Below, piece after piece: positions 46,012 to 54,869 of a DNA stretch of 64,000 bases (its first letter is position 1; each line of letters opens with the position of its first letter). The translations under genes and the position numbers were made by a program. The notes below the pieces were generated by a model. It saw nothing but the letters and a program-made list of their open reading frames with translations. It was not told where the DNA came from and searched no databases. The DNA comes from Candidatus Butyricimonas faecavium (GTDB lineage: Bacteria > Bacteroidota > Bacteroidia > Bacteroidales > Marinifilaceae), in NCBI GenBank assembly GCA_944321125.1, contig CALUKD010000008.1:88199-152198 (forward strand), in the 5' to 3' direction.

Positions 46012-47148
46012 TTATTTTATAAAAATCTGATTTTCAATAATGTTAAAAGATACGGTGCGGGTTAATGCAAATTGATTTAATAACTTGCTGATGTCTTCTT
46101 CTTTTCGGATTGAAGCTGTGAAACGGATTTCTTTGGATTGCGGATTTTCGAATATTACTTTCATCCGGTACCATCGTGAAAGTGTTGCCATAATGTCTTC
46201 AAGGCGATCTTCTTCAAAGGCAAAATACCCTTCTTGCCAAGCAATATAATAGTTGACATTAATATCTTTTTTTATGATGATTCCTTCTTTTTCTGAGATT
46301 CGGGCCAGTTGGTTGGGCAATAGGATTACTTCTGGTTCTTCCGTGTGATGTATGCCGACTTTCCCTTCTACTAGAACCACCCGAATATTGGCCGGATCGT
46401 AACTGTTCACGTCAAAAGAAGTTCCGTACACTTTTATTTTGGTATCATAAGTATGCACGATAAAAGGTTTTTGATTTTTAGATACTTCCAGATAAGCTTC
46501 TCCCTTCAGGGACACTTCTCGTTTTTCTCCGGAGAAAACTATCGGGTAACGTAATTCGCTTTCTGAATTCAATTTTATTCGAGTCCCGTCTGATAATATA
46601 ATCGAATATTCTCCGTAACGGGGTACTTTGATCGTGTTGTATTGTTCCGTTTCCACTTCTTCGGAGGTGCTGGTGTAAATAATTTCTCCCGATTTCTTGT
46701 TTAGAATATCGGTGTTTTTTTCTTTCAACGAAAGTTCGCTGTTTAGTTTTATCTCTTTCCCGCTAGCCAATATCAACGTGGCTTGCGGTTTTCCCGGTGA
46801 GAGAGGATTATTAGCTATATATAATTGTTGATCCTCTTGTTGATTAGCGTAGTATGCGATTGCAATACCTATTACTAATACTAAAATGGCAGCCATCTTA
46901 ATATATCGGCGTAATGTTTGCCGATGTTTTTTCTGTCGGATATAAATTCTTAACGACTGAATGGCTTTCTGTTTCTCATTTTGAGAGAATTTATTTAACA
47001 GAGCGGTTCTTTGTACCGGATCAGAAAGCAGGCGGACAGTTTCCTCATATTTGTCATATGTTTCAAGATATCCGTTGGGTTCTATGCCATCGATAATTTG
47101 TTGAGCTAATTTTGAAGCTAGTTTTTTCGCTTTTAAATATAATTCCAT
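46012..47148 (-). CDS. FecR-family transmembrane anti-sigma factor
   Basis: 378 residues. Cytoplasmic N-terminus (about 1-82), a membrane helix (about 83-103, AAILVLVIGIAIAYYA), FecR domain (about 165-265, IKVPRYGEYSIILSDGTRIKLNSES), and C-terminal DUF4974 (about 305-378). It acts between the SusC STN domain and the ECF sigma factor encoded 127 nt upstream in the same direction. Unlike the first locus, sigma and FecR are co-directional here. Confidence 0.93.
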   Translation of the reverse strand: MELYLKAKKLASKLAQQIIDGIEPNGYLETYDKYEETVRLLSDPVQRTALLNKFSQNEKQKAIQSLRIYIRQKKHRQTLRRYIKMAAILVLVIGIAIAYYANQQEDQQLYIANNPLSPGKPQATLILASGKEIKLNSELSLKEKNTDILNKKSGEIIYTSTSEEVETEQYNTIKVPRYGEYSIILSDGTRIKLNSESELRYPIVFSGEKREVSLKGEAYLEVSKNQKPFIVHTYDTKIKVYGTSFDVNSYDPANIRVVLVEGKVGIHHTEEPEVILLPNQLARISEKEGIIIKKDINVNYYIAWQEGYFAFEEDRLEDIMATLSRWYRMKVIFENPQSKEIRFTASIRKEEDISKLLNQFALTRTVSFNIIENQIFIK

Positions 47149-47275
47149 CCTTTCGTAAATTTATTTTATCCGGTGTCTTTATTATAAAAACAACATATGG
47201 ATGGAAATTAATTATACGGAAAGGTATTTTTTTGAAAGAAAAATTTCTTTTTAATGATAATCAAATGAAAATAAA

Positions 47276-47875
47276 CTAATTACTAGATATGTGAGAAAGA
47301 ACGAATAATAAAATAACAAACATATCTTTTGATAATTTGTTTCTTAAAATCGTTAAAGCCTTTTGTTTTTGAGCGTAAACGGTGTTGATGGATATGGACA
47401 ACATTTGGGCTATTTCCGGACTTTTATGCCCTTCTAGAGAAAGCCTGATGACTTTGGCACATTCCGGAGGGAGAGATTTCAACTGATTGTATAGAATGGC
47501 TAGTGTTTCCGATTCGAAAATATGTGATAAGATATTCTCTTCTTTTTCATCGAAATTCTGAATGGCTGAGTAACGTTGAATAGCTGCGGAGTGTTTGAGT
47601 TCGTTTTTCCTGCGATTGCGAATGGATAGGTATAAATAAGATTTCAAAAGATCAAAAGATTCAAATTGCTTTTTGTTTTCCAGAACTTTTAAGAAAATAT
47701 CCTGTAATACGTCGTAAGGTAAAATAGTTGTATCGGAAAATAATTTAGAAGCAAAATAATATAGTTCATTATAAAAATATTCATAAATAAAGCAGAAGGC
47801 ATTTTCATCTCTTCGATTGAATTTGTCTAATAAGTTTTGGTTTAAATCTGAAAATCTATTGGTCGGCTTTTGCAT
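47276..47875 (-). CDS. ECF RNA polymerase sigma factor with hydrophobic C-terminal tail
   Basis: 199 residues. Region 2 (about 22-90: YYFASKLFSDTTILPYDVLQDIFLKVL) and region 4 (about 125-180: LPPECAKVIRLSLEGHKSPEIAQML with SISINTVYAQKQKALTILR). After region 4 come about 20 residues ending MFVILLFVLSHISSN, a short hydrophobic tail that the other ECF factor of this window lacks. It is presumed to activate the fecR-susC-susD operon that follows. No clear TAnnTTTG promoter was found upstream. Confidence 0.92.
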   Translation of the reverse strand: MQKPTNRFSDLNQNLLDKFNRRDENAFCFIYEYFYNELYYFASKLFSDTTILPYDVLQDIFLKVLENKKQFESFDLLKSYLYLSIRNRRKNELKHSAAIQRYSAIQNFDEKEENILSHIFESETLAILYNQLKSLPPECAKVIRLSLEGHKSPEIAQMLSISINTVYAQKQKALTILRNKLSKDMFVILLFVLSHISSN

Positions 47876-48190
47876 TTGATTTTTGTTATGTATTCATAAA
47901 TATTTCAACTTAGATGCGGTCTTGTTGTTGGCGAAAATACTATAATATTTTAGAATCTCTTTGTTTTTGATGAAAAACTTGAAATCTTTGACATGGAATG
48001 TTGTCCATGCTTGTCATAGAGAACGGTTGATTATCTTGTTGGTCACGTGATTTGAAACTTTGTTCTTTTACATCCGTGTCGTTTCTCTTCGTTATATAAT
48101 CGTTAAATACGGTATCTATAGGGACGGAAAAATAACGAATAGATAGCCTAGCATAAGAGAAGGTGTGAAAATGGAAGGAGGATGGGTAAT
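47876..48190. other. Intergenic region between ECF sigma gene and pckA terminator
   Basis: No gene is visible in about 315 bases. One dyad was noted: TGAC-ATGGA (47989-47997) and TCCAT (48004-48008) with a displaced GTCA (48013-48016). The sigma promoter must lie here but no consensus element is recognisable. Confidence 0.4.
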
Positions 48191-48221
48191 AAAAAAAGCA
48201 CTTCGAAAGAAGTGCTTTTTT
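48191..48221. terminator. Bidirectional terminator after pckA
   Basis: AAAGCACTTC-GAAA-GAAGTGCTTT (48195-48218) flanked by A on one side and T on the other, so it works on either strand. The pckA stop is 20 nt away on the minus strand. Confidence 0.85.
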
Positions 48222-48241
48222 GTTGTTCTAATCCTTGGTAT

Positions 48242-49849
48242 TTATAGTTTCGGACCTGCGGCAACCAATGCTTTTCCGGCTTCGTTTCCTTCGAACTTTT
48301 TAAAGTTCTTGATGAAACGTTCTGACAGATCTTTTGCTTTTGTTTCCCATTCGTTAGCGTTGCTATAGGTGTCGCGAGGGTCAAGAATTTTCGGATCAAC
48401 TCCCGGTAATGCAGTCGGAACTTGGAAATTGAAGAACGGAATTGTTTTGGTTGGAGCTTTATCAATAGAGCCATCCAAAATAGCATCAATGATACCGCGG
48501 GTATCTTTGATCGAGATACGTTTTCCGGTTCCATTCCATCCGGTATTAACCAGATATGCTTTTGCTCCGGCTTTTTCCATTTTCTTAACCAGCTCTTCTG
48601 CGTATTTGGTCGGATGTAATGATAGGAATGCTGCTCCGAAACAAGCTGAGAAAGTCGGTGTCGGTTCGGTGATACCCCGTTCCGTTCCGGCTAATTTAGC
48701 CGTAAATCCAGACAAGAAATAGTATTTGGTTTGTTCCGGGGTCAGGATTGATACGGGAGGTAATACTCCGAAAGCATCTGCAGACAAGAAGATAACTTGT
48801 TTTGCTGCCGGGCCTTTAGAAACTGGTTTCACGATGTTCTTGATATGATAGATCGGGTAAGAAACACGAGTGTTTTCGGTAACCGATTTATCATTGAAAT
48901 CAATTTTACCGTTGGCGTCTACGGTTACGTTTTCCAGTAGAGCATCCCGTTGGATAGCGTTATAGATGTCCGGTTCAGCTTCTTTGCTCAAGTTAATAAC
49001 TTTGGCATAGCATCCGCCTTCGTAGTTAAACACACCTTCATCGTCCCATCCGTGTTCATCATCACCAATTAAAAGACGTTTCGGGTCGGTAGACAAAGTT
49101 GTTTTACCTGTTCCCGACAGACCGAAGAAAATAGCGGTGTTTTTACCCTCCATATCCGTATTGGCAGAACAGTGCATGGAAGCGATACCGCGCAACGGGT
49201 TCAAGTAATTCATGATAGAGAAAATACCTTTCTTCATCTCACCACCGTACCAGGTATTCAAAATTACTTGTTCTTTGGTTTTCAAGTTAAACACGGTAGC
49301 AGTTTCGGAATTCAAACCTAATTCTTTGAAGTTTTCAACTTTAGCTTTAGCGGCGTTGAAAGAAACGAAATCCGGTTCTCCGTAATTTGCCAATTCCTCT
49401 TCTGTTGGACGAATAAACATATTTTTCACGAAATGAGCTTGCCATGCCACTTCCATGATGAAACGAACTTTTAACCGTGTTCCTTCGTTAGCTCCACAGA
49501 AGGTGTCAACCACGTACAATTTTTTGCCGGACAATTGCTTTACAGCTTTTGCCTTCAAATCTGCCCATGCTTCTTCAGAGCAAGGTTTATTGTCGTTTTT
49601 ATATTCATCGGAAGTCCACCATACAGAGTCTGCACTGGCTTCGTTTTTTACAAAGAATTTATCCTTGGGAGAACGTCCGGTATAGATTCCGGTCATCACG
49701 TTAATTGCTCCAAGTTCAGTTAAATATCCTTTTTCGAACCCTTCTAATGACGGGTCTGTTTCTGCCTTGTATAATTCTTCGTATGAGGGATTGTGAAGGA
49801 TTTCTTTCACATCCGTGATTCCATAAATACTTAAATCTAATTTTGCCAT
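48242..49849 (-). CDS. pckA: Phosphoenolpyruvate carboxykinase (ATP)
   Basis: 535 residues, standard length. P-loop [15 protein letters not shown] (about residues 240-254), metal-binding [22 protein letters not shown], substrate site [13 protein letters not shown] and C-terminal [17 protein letters not shown]. It interconverts oxaloacetate and PEP with ATP/ADP; in Bacteroidales it usually runs in the carboxylating direction, fixing CO2 on the route to succinate and propionate. A TACTTTTG -7 element is seen at 49903-49910 (minus strand) about 50 nt upstream, without a well-spaced -33 box. Monocistronic. Confidence 0.97.
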   Translation of the reverse strand: MAKLDLSIYGITDVKEILHNPSYEELYKAETDPSLEGFEKGYLTELGAINVMTGIYTGRSPKDKFFVKNEASADSVWWTSDEYKNDNKPCSEEAWADLKAKAVKQLSGKKLYVVDTFCGANEGTRLKVRFIMEVAWQAHFVKNMFIRPTEEELANYGEPDFVSFNAAKAKVENFKELGLNSETATVFNLKTKEQVILNTWYGGEMKKGIFSIMNYLNPLRGIASMHCSANTDMEGKNTAIFFGLSGTGKTTLSTDPKRLLIGDDEHGWDDEGVFNYEGGCYAKVINLSKEAEPDIYNAIQRDALLENVTVDANGKIDFNDKSVTENTRVSYPIYHIKNIVKPVSKGPAAKQVIFLSADAFGVLPPVSILTPEQTKYYFLSGFTAKLAGTERGITEPTPTFSACFGAAFLSLHPTKYAEELVKKMEKAGAKAYLVNTGWNGTGKRISIKDTRGIIDAILDGSIDKAPTKTIPFFNFQVPTALPGVDPKILDPRDTYSNANEWETKAKDLSERFIKNFKKFEGNEAGKALVAAGPKL

Positions 49850-49986
49850 AGCAATAAATTTATGTTAGAAATTAATTAATCCTTTTTTTCTGTAATTCGG
49901 CACAAAAGTAGGAAACATTTTGATATAAAAGAACCAAATCTCCCTTTCCAATGCCCCTTTATGTTTTATTAACATGTACTCTTTTC

Positions 49987-50553
49987 CTATTTCTTCAAGA
50001 ATATACTGATGCGTTCATATACCTTTTGTACGTTAGCGTTTGTAAACTTGTTACGATCAATGTTTCGGATGTAACTGTCAGTAAATGGAGAATTTAATTT
50101 GCGATCAATCCGACTCCTTCCGATAGCGGTTAAGGCTGCGGCTTGTAGAAGAGGATCGTCGGAACTTAAATACTCATTAACTATTTGTTCAATATCTTCC
50201 CGTTTTGAAAGAACTAATGTTCCAAAATATTCAGCGATCTCAAAGTTGTAGCCGAATTGTAATAATTGAGTAATTTTTTCAGTAATCAACTCTTGGATCG
50301 GGAATAAAAAACAAGCAACGATTTGTTCTTCCCGTTTCTTTGTCCCCCACAATAGTTGTGCCAATTTCAAATCGACCTGGTATTGGCCAGCCAAATTTTT
50401 AAGGGAAAGATAACTCGCTCCGATTTGGTCTCGCGTGTCAGCTCCTATACGTTCCATGCTGTCAAGACTTCGCCCGTTTTGTAATCGGAATATCCTTCGG
50501 CGGACTTCTTTAAAAAGCAACTCGGTCTTTTTATCTATCGGGAAAACCTCCAT
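49987..50553 (-). CDS. Helical-repeat protein (HEAT-like, possible DNA alkylation repair family)
   Basis: 188 residues, predicted all-helical, with HEAT-like helix pairs (EEQIVACFLFPIQEL, DDPLLQAAALTAIGRSRI). The arrangement and lengths recall short AlkD/DNA-alkylation-repair-type proteins, but no catalytic Trp/Asp could be identified with confidence. It lies alone, between pckA and the divergent S9 peptidase gene. Function is unassigned. Confidence 0.65.
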   Translation of the reverse strand: MEVFPIDKKTELLFKEVRRRIFRLQNGRSLDSMERIGADTRDQIGASYLSLKNLAGQYQVDLKLAQLLWGTKKREEQIVACFLFPIQELITEKITQLLQFGYNFEIAEYFGTLVLSKREDIEQIVNEYLSSDDPLLQAAALTAIGRSRIDRKLNSPFTDSYIRNIDRNKFTNANVQKVYERISIFLKK

Positions 50554-50800
50554 CTTTTTGCGTAATTAGAGTAAATGAAAATATCAGCCTTTAGGCATGC
50601 GCAAAAATAAATATAATAAAGTGAAACTGAAATGTTGGACTTTATGTTTTGTAGCATATTCAAACGTTTGTGTAAAAGATAATTAGTTTGAATAATTTGA
50701 ATCTGTTAAATATTTATTAAGATTTTGGTTAAAGGATATTATCTGGGAGGTTATCATTATTTTTACACTTCATTGACCAATAGAACAAATTTAACGAAAA

Positions 50801-53152
50801 ATGATGATTAGGTATTTTTTATGGTTACTACCCTGCTTTTTAGTGTTAGCCGGGGGAGCTCAGAAGGCTAATTACAAGGAAGCCGAGCGTTTTATGAGAG
50901 GTAATGCGGAGAAATTGGTTGGCTCTACAAAAGTAAGGCCCGTTTTCTTGAAAGAGAGCGATAAGTTTTGGTATAATTACAAAACAGGTGACGGAACTCA
51001 TTATTACTTTGTCGATCCGAAGGCAAGGCTTCATCGGGAACTGTTTGACCGGGAGTTTATGGCCTCGGAGATCAGTAAATATACTCATGGTCCGGTGAAT
51101 TACAAAGAATTACCATTAAAAGAATTGGTATTTAAAGAGGATGAAAAAACGTTGAAGTTTAATGTGGATACCTTTCGTTTTGAGTATAATATCTATACTA
51201 ATCGCTTGGTGAAAATTGATTCTGCCCGCAAGAAGTTAGTTGAAACTCCTAAAAAAGTGGACGGACTGATTGGGACATATTCCCCGGACAGCGCTTATAT
51301 CGTGTATGCTAAAAATCATAATCTTTATATGCTTTCCGTGAAAGATTCCGTGGAGACCCAATTGACGACAGACGGGGAACCGAAGTATTCTTATGCGGTT
51401 TATGATTCGGATACAACGAAGAAGAGAGTCGGGGCTAGGGTAACTTGGTTTGAAAATTCAGAGCGTTTTTATGTGCGGCGGTCGGATCGGAGAAAAATCA
51501 AGACGCTTTATATTGTTAATAGTTTAAGTGCTCGTCCGACGCTAAATGAATATGAATACGTGATGGCGGGTGATCAGGACGTCCGGCGGGAGGAGCTATT
51601 TCTTGTGGATACGGCTTCCAAAAGACCGATAAAAGTACCCGTAGAGAAGTGGAAAGACCAAACCTTGAGATTGTATACTCCGGGTAAAAAAGTGAATAGT
51701 CTTTATTTCTTGCGGAAAAAGAGAACTTGTGACGAGATTGATTTTTGTAAAGTAAACCCGGAAACGGGAGAGGTGAAAGTATTGATTAATGAAGTCAGTA
51801 AACCTTATTTTAACAATGATTTCTTCCATCTTTCTTTACTGAACGGGGGAAAAGATATTATCTGGTGGTCGGAGAGAACCGGACATGGGCATTTTTATCA
51901 TTATGATGGGGAAGGGAATTTGAAGAATGCGATTACTGCCGGAAACTGGACGGCGGGAAACGTGATTAAAATAGATACCGTGGGACGGGTCATTTATTTT
52001 GGAGCTTACGGGCAGGAGAAGGGAAAATGTCCCTATTATGCACGGGTGAATAAAGCTCGGATAGATGGAAACGGACAGGTAGAGATACTGACGCCGGAAC
52101 AGGCAACCCATGAAGCCTATTTCTCGAAATCAGGGCGTTATTTTGTGGATAATTATTCGCGGGCCGATTTGGAACCTCGAAGCGTATTACGGGATAATAA
52201 AGGAAAGGTAATCTTGGAACTGGCTTCTCCCGATTTGACCCGGCTTTACGAGACAGGGTGGAAGATGCCGGAGCCATTCACGGTAAAAGCTGCTGACGGA
52301 CATACGGATTTATATGGTTTTATGTGGAAGCCTTTTGATTTTGATTCAACGAGAACCTACCCGATTATTTCGTATGTTTATCCGGGACCTCAAACAGAAG
52401 CGATCCCGTTGGAGTTTTCCGTTACTGCGGTTTACAATGTAGGGTTGGCCCAAGTCGGTTTTATCGTGGTTACTTTCGGACATCGGGGGGGAAGCCCGAT
52501 GAGGGATAAGTGGTATCACACGTTTGGGTATGATAATCTGCGTGATTATCCGTTGGCAGACGATAAGTGTGGTATCGAACAATTGGCGGACCGATTCTCT
52601 TTTATAGATAAGTCTAAAGTGGGCATTTTCGGGCATTCTGGAGGTGGTTTTATGTCGACTGCAGCTTTGTGTACCTATCCCGATTTTTACACGGCAGCCG
52701 TTTCTTCTGCCGGGAATCATGACAATAATATTTATAATCAGTGGTGGGGAGAGACTCACCACGGGATTCGCGAGGTAAAATCTTTCGAAAAGAAAACCGT
52801 GAAAGATTCCGTGACGGGCAAGGATACCACGATTTCTGTAGAGAAAATACGATTTGAAACGAAGATTCCGACGAACATAGAGCTGGCCAAAAATCTGAAA
52901 GGATATTTAATGTTGGTTACGGGAGATGTGGATAATAATGTACATCCGGCTAATACCTTGCGAATGGCTGATGCGTTGTTGAAAGCAGGAAAGAATTTCG
53001 ATTTAGTGATTCTGCCGGGACAATCTCACGGGTTTATGGGGATTCAGCAGGATTTTTACCAGCGGAAAATGTGGTTCCATTTTGCAAAACATTTGTTGGG
53101 AGATTATTCGTCCGAACAATTCCGTGAGATTGATTCATATATGCGTTTGTGA
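50801..53152 (+). CDS. S9-family prolyl oligopeptidase/DPP4-type peptidase
   Basis: 783 residues. Signal peptide (about 1-21), an N-terminal beta-propeller of DPP4 type (about 60-480; KYTHGPVNYKELPL and VDGLIGTYSPDSAYIVYAKN), and a C-terminal alpha/beta-hydrolase domain. The triad is seen as Ser in FGHSGGGFMS, Asp in TGDVDNNVHP and His in GQSHGFMG; the YPGPQ loop is also present. The family motif is usually GWSYGG; here it is GHSGGG. Periplasmic or outer-membrane exopeptidase releasing dipeptides (often X-Pro) from peptides. Monocistronic; no consensus promoter found. Confidence 0.9.
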   Translation: MMIRYFLWLLPCFLVLAGGAQKANYKEAERFMRGNAEKLVGSTKVRPVFLKESDKFWYNYKTGDGTHYYFVDPKARLHRELFDREFMASEISKYTHGPVNYKELPLKELVFKEDEKTLKFNVDTFRFEYNIYTNRLVKIDSARKKLVETPKKVDGLIGTYSPDSAYIVYAKNHNLYMLSVKDSVETQLTTDGEPKYSYAVYDSDTTKKRVGARVTWFENSERFYVRRSDRRKIKTLYIVNSLSARPTLNEYEYVMAGDQDVRREELFLVDTASKRPIKVPVEKWKDQTLRLYTPGKKVNSLYFLRKKRTCDEIDFCKVNPETGEVKVLINEVSKPYFNNDFFHLSLLNGGKDIIWWSERTGHGHFYHYDGEGNLKNAITAGNWTAGNVIKIDTVGRVIYFGAYGQEKGKCPYYARVNKARIDGNGQVEILTPEQATHEAYFSKSGRYFVDNYSRADLEPRSVLRDNKGKVILELASPDLTRLYETGWKMPEPFTVKAADGHTDLYGFMWKPFDFDSTRTYPIISYVYPGPQTEAIPLEFSVTAVYNVGLAQVGFIVVTFGHRGGSPMRDKWYHTFGYDNLRDYPLADDKCGIEQLADRFSFIDKSKVGIFGHSGGGFMSTAALCTYPDFYTAAVSSAGNHDNNIYNQWWGETHHGIREVKSFEKKTVKDSVTGKDTTISVEKIRFETKIPTNIELAKNLKGYLMLVTGDVDNNVHPANTLRMADALLKAGKNFDLVILPGQSHGFMGIQQDFYQRKMWFHFAKHLLGDYSSEQFREIDSYMRL

Positions 53153-53172
53153 AGAAAAATATATGAAAAAAA

Positions 53173-53202
53173 GAAGGGGGAGGAAATGAATAATCCCCCT
53201 TC
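53173..53202 (-). terminator. Hairpin terminator, T tract on the minus strand
   Basis: GAAGGGGGA (53173-53181) pairs with TCCCCCTTC (53194-53202). On the minus strand it is followed by TTTTTTT, so it best terminates leftward transcripts such as the GNAT gene; on the plus strand it follows the S9 stop at 53152. Confidence 0.7.
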
Positions 53203-53432
53203 CTACACGAAACCTTTTCACTGGTTATAATGAAGTTAGGATTCCGTGTTTGTTTATATCAAGTCAATAATGAAAATTACAAGGTGTTTCGGCGGCCCCC
53301 CGCACAATCCTCAATACAAAAGTATCGTTATTTTTGAGTGATTACGAATCTTGAGTAATATTTATTGTATTTTATTCTCGAATATAGGTATTGTTTTGCG
53401 GATAATGGCTTTGTGAATTAAAGAATGGGAAA

Positions 53433-53894
53433 TTATTTATCCAAACCTTTGTATTCCATGCTATATAAATCGAACCCTTTTGCCCAATAGTCTTTTTTCA
53501 CTTCGTTTAATTGAAATCCCTGTTTTTCATAAAATTTATAGACCAATTGTGATGTTCTAACGGTTATTTTTTTAATACTAGCAATTGTTTTAATTTTTTC
53601 AATTCTGTGTTTGAGCAATTGTGAACCAAGATGTTTACCTTGGTATTCCGGGTGTAAAATGTCCCAACTGATTTTGCCGGTTGTATTGTTATCTGCGAAA
53701 TTTATTCCTCCGCAACCAATAATTTGCTCTTCGAAAAGCAAGACATAGTAGATCTCTCTTTCTTGGTCTAAGTAATGATTTAAATCCGCTTCTTCCTCCG
53801 GGGCGAAATATTTGGGTATGTTTAGCCTGATTAAATTCATGACCGCCTCTTTGTCTGTTATTTCATATTCCCGGATTTTAACTAGATTATTCAT
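53433..53894 (-). CDS. GNAT-family N-acetyltransferase
   Basis: 153 residues from the ATG at 53894 (an in-frame TTG four codons earlier is less likely). GNAT fold: N-terminal KIREYEITDKEAVMNLIR, EEQIIGCGGINFAD, acetyl-CoA loop HPEYQGKHLGSQLLKHRIE (Q-x2-G-x-G/A region) and C-terminal YEKQGFQLNEVKKDYW. The substrate is unknown. The 280 nt between it and the S9 gene contain no recognisable gene besides the hairpin at 53173. Confidence 0.88.
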   Translation of the reverse strand: MNNLVKIREYEITDKEAVMNLIRLNIPKYFAPEEEADLNHYLDQEREIYYVLLFEEQIIGCGGINFADNNTTGKISWDILHPEYQGKHLGSQLLKHRIEKIKTIASIKKITVRTSQLVYKFYEKQGFQLNEVKKDYWAKGFDLYSMEYKGLDK

Positions 53895-53982
53895 ATTGTT
53901 TTGCAAAACTTTTAAATGGTTTGTATAGCAAAGATAGCTAATGTTGGGAAATATTTGTGCATCATTGACACTTATACCGTAT

Positions 53983-54495
53983 TCACATGATTTGTTCTAT
54001 TTTCCCGATTAGCTGTTTGGCAGAGAGGTCTATTTGTTCAATGGCCATCCAGGTAACAATATTTTCCCGATCGATGAGATAGACTCGGGGAATGGTGCTG
54101 TTCGCAAAAAGGGAAAAGACCTCCTTGTCCGAGGCAAGATAGAACGGCGTGGTAAAATTTTGCTTTTTCCAAAAAGCGTTGACAACTTCGACGGTTTCCC
54201 CACGGGAGATAGTGACGAGTCGGAAAGAGGGATTGTTCTTTAGTTCGTTCCACACACTGTCAATCTTCGGGAGTTCCCGTTTGCAATCACCACATGTGGT
54301 GACGAAGAATGTGAGTAACGTTACTTTTCCGGTTAGATCTTCGCTGTGAAGCTCTTCCCCGGTTGCGTTTTTCACGGTGAATTCCGGTAATTTGTCGTTT
54401 TCTTGGATGTAATTTATGACATCTTCTTTTTTGTCCTTGATGCAGGAAAAAAGAAGTAATGTAAATACGAGTGATGTGACGAATCGTGTTTTCAT
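53983..54495 (-). CDS. Thioredoxin-like (TlpA/AhpC-TSA) lipoprotein
   Basis: 170 residues. Lipobox LFSC (Cys18), then a single thioredoxin domain with TFFVTTCGDCKRELPK and a cis-Pro region STIPRVYLIDRENI. The CxxC is CGDC. It is shorter than the DUF4369-containing TlpA proteins of this window and lacks their N-terminal domain. Membrane-anchored periplasmic oxidoreductase. The upstream gene (GNAT) is downstream in the same direction, 88 nt apart, possibly a separate transcript. Confidence 0.85.
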   Translation of the reverse strand: MKTRFVTSLVFTLLLFSCIKDKKEDVINYIQENDKLPEFTVKNATGEELHSEDLTGKVTLLTFFVTTCGDCKRELPKIDSVWNELKNNPSFRLVTISRGETVEVVNAFWKKQNFTTPFYLASDKEVFSLFANSTIPRVYLIDRENIVTWMAIEQIDLSAKQLIGKIEQIM

Positions 54496-54869
54496 CTTTT
54501 ACGGGTTCTGCTTCAATTAGACCGTGAAATTAGCGAATAACATCGAATTATAAAAATATCACGTATTTTTGCTCCGTGAAGCAATATATATATATGAGCC
54601 GGGAGTTTAGAAAGTGTGTACGTTTGTATGGGGAGAAAAGAAAAATAGAATGAATAAAATATTGCAAGAAGATTTTAACTTAACTCCATGTATGGTTGCC
54701 GGATATGAAGGTTTTATGGATGGATTATTGAATATCGTGCATTCGGGCGTACAAAACAGGGGCTACTCACTCTAAATTCTAAACTTTAAACCCTAAACTT
54801 TTCTTCATTTTTAATTGTAAAATATTATTTTTGTCAGCGTGTGTATAATGTTAGTAATAAATTAGAAGT
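54496..54869 (+). other. Intergenic region with two tiny overlapping open frames
   Basis: A TATTTTTG element (54564-54571) precedes a 19-codon frame (54594-54653) that overlaps, as ATGA, a 41-codon frame (54650-54775; NKILQEDFNLTPCMVAGYE...). An A/T repeat tract (54771-54800) resembling the tracts at 7159 and 27187 follows, then a second TATTTTTG (54825-54832) before the POT gene. The tiny frames have no known match and may be relics. Confidence 0.35.

Noticed and set aside
53203..53432. Possible small RNA between the S9 and GNAT genes
   Set aside because: A short G/C-rich patch near 53290 was noted, but no promoter or terminator pair supports an RNA gene.
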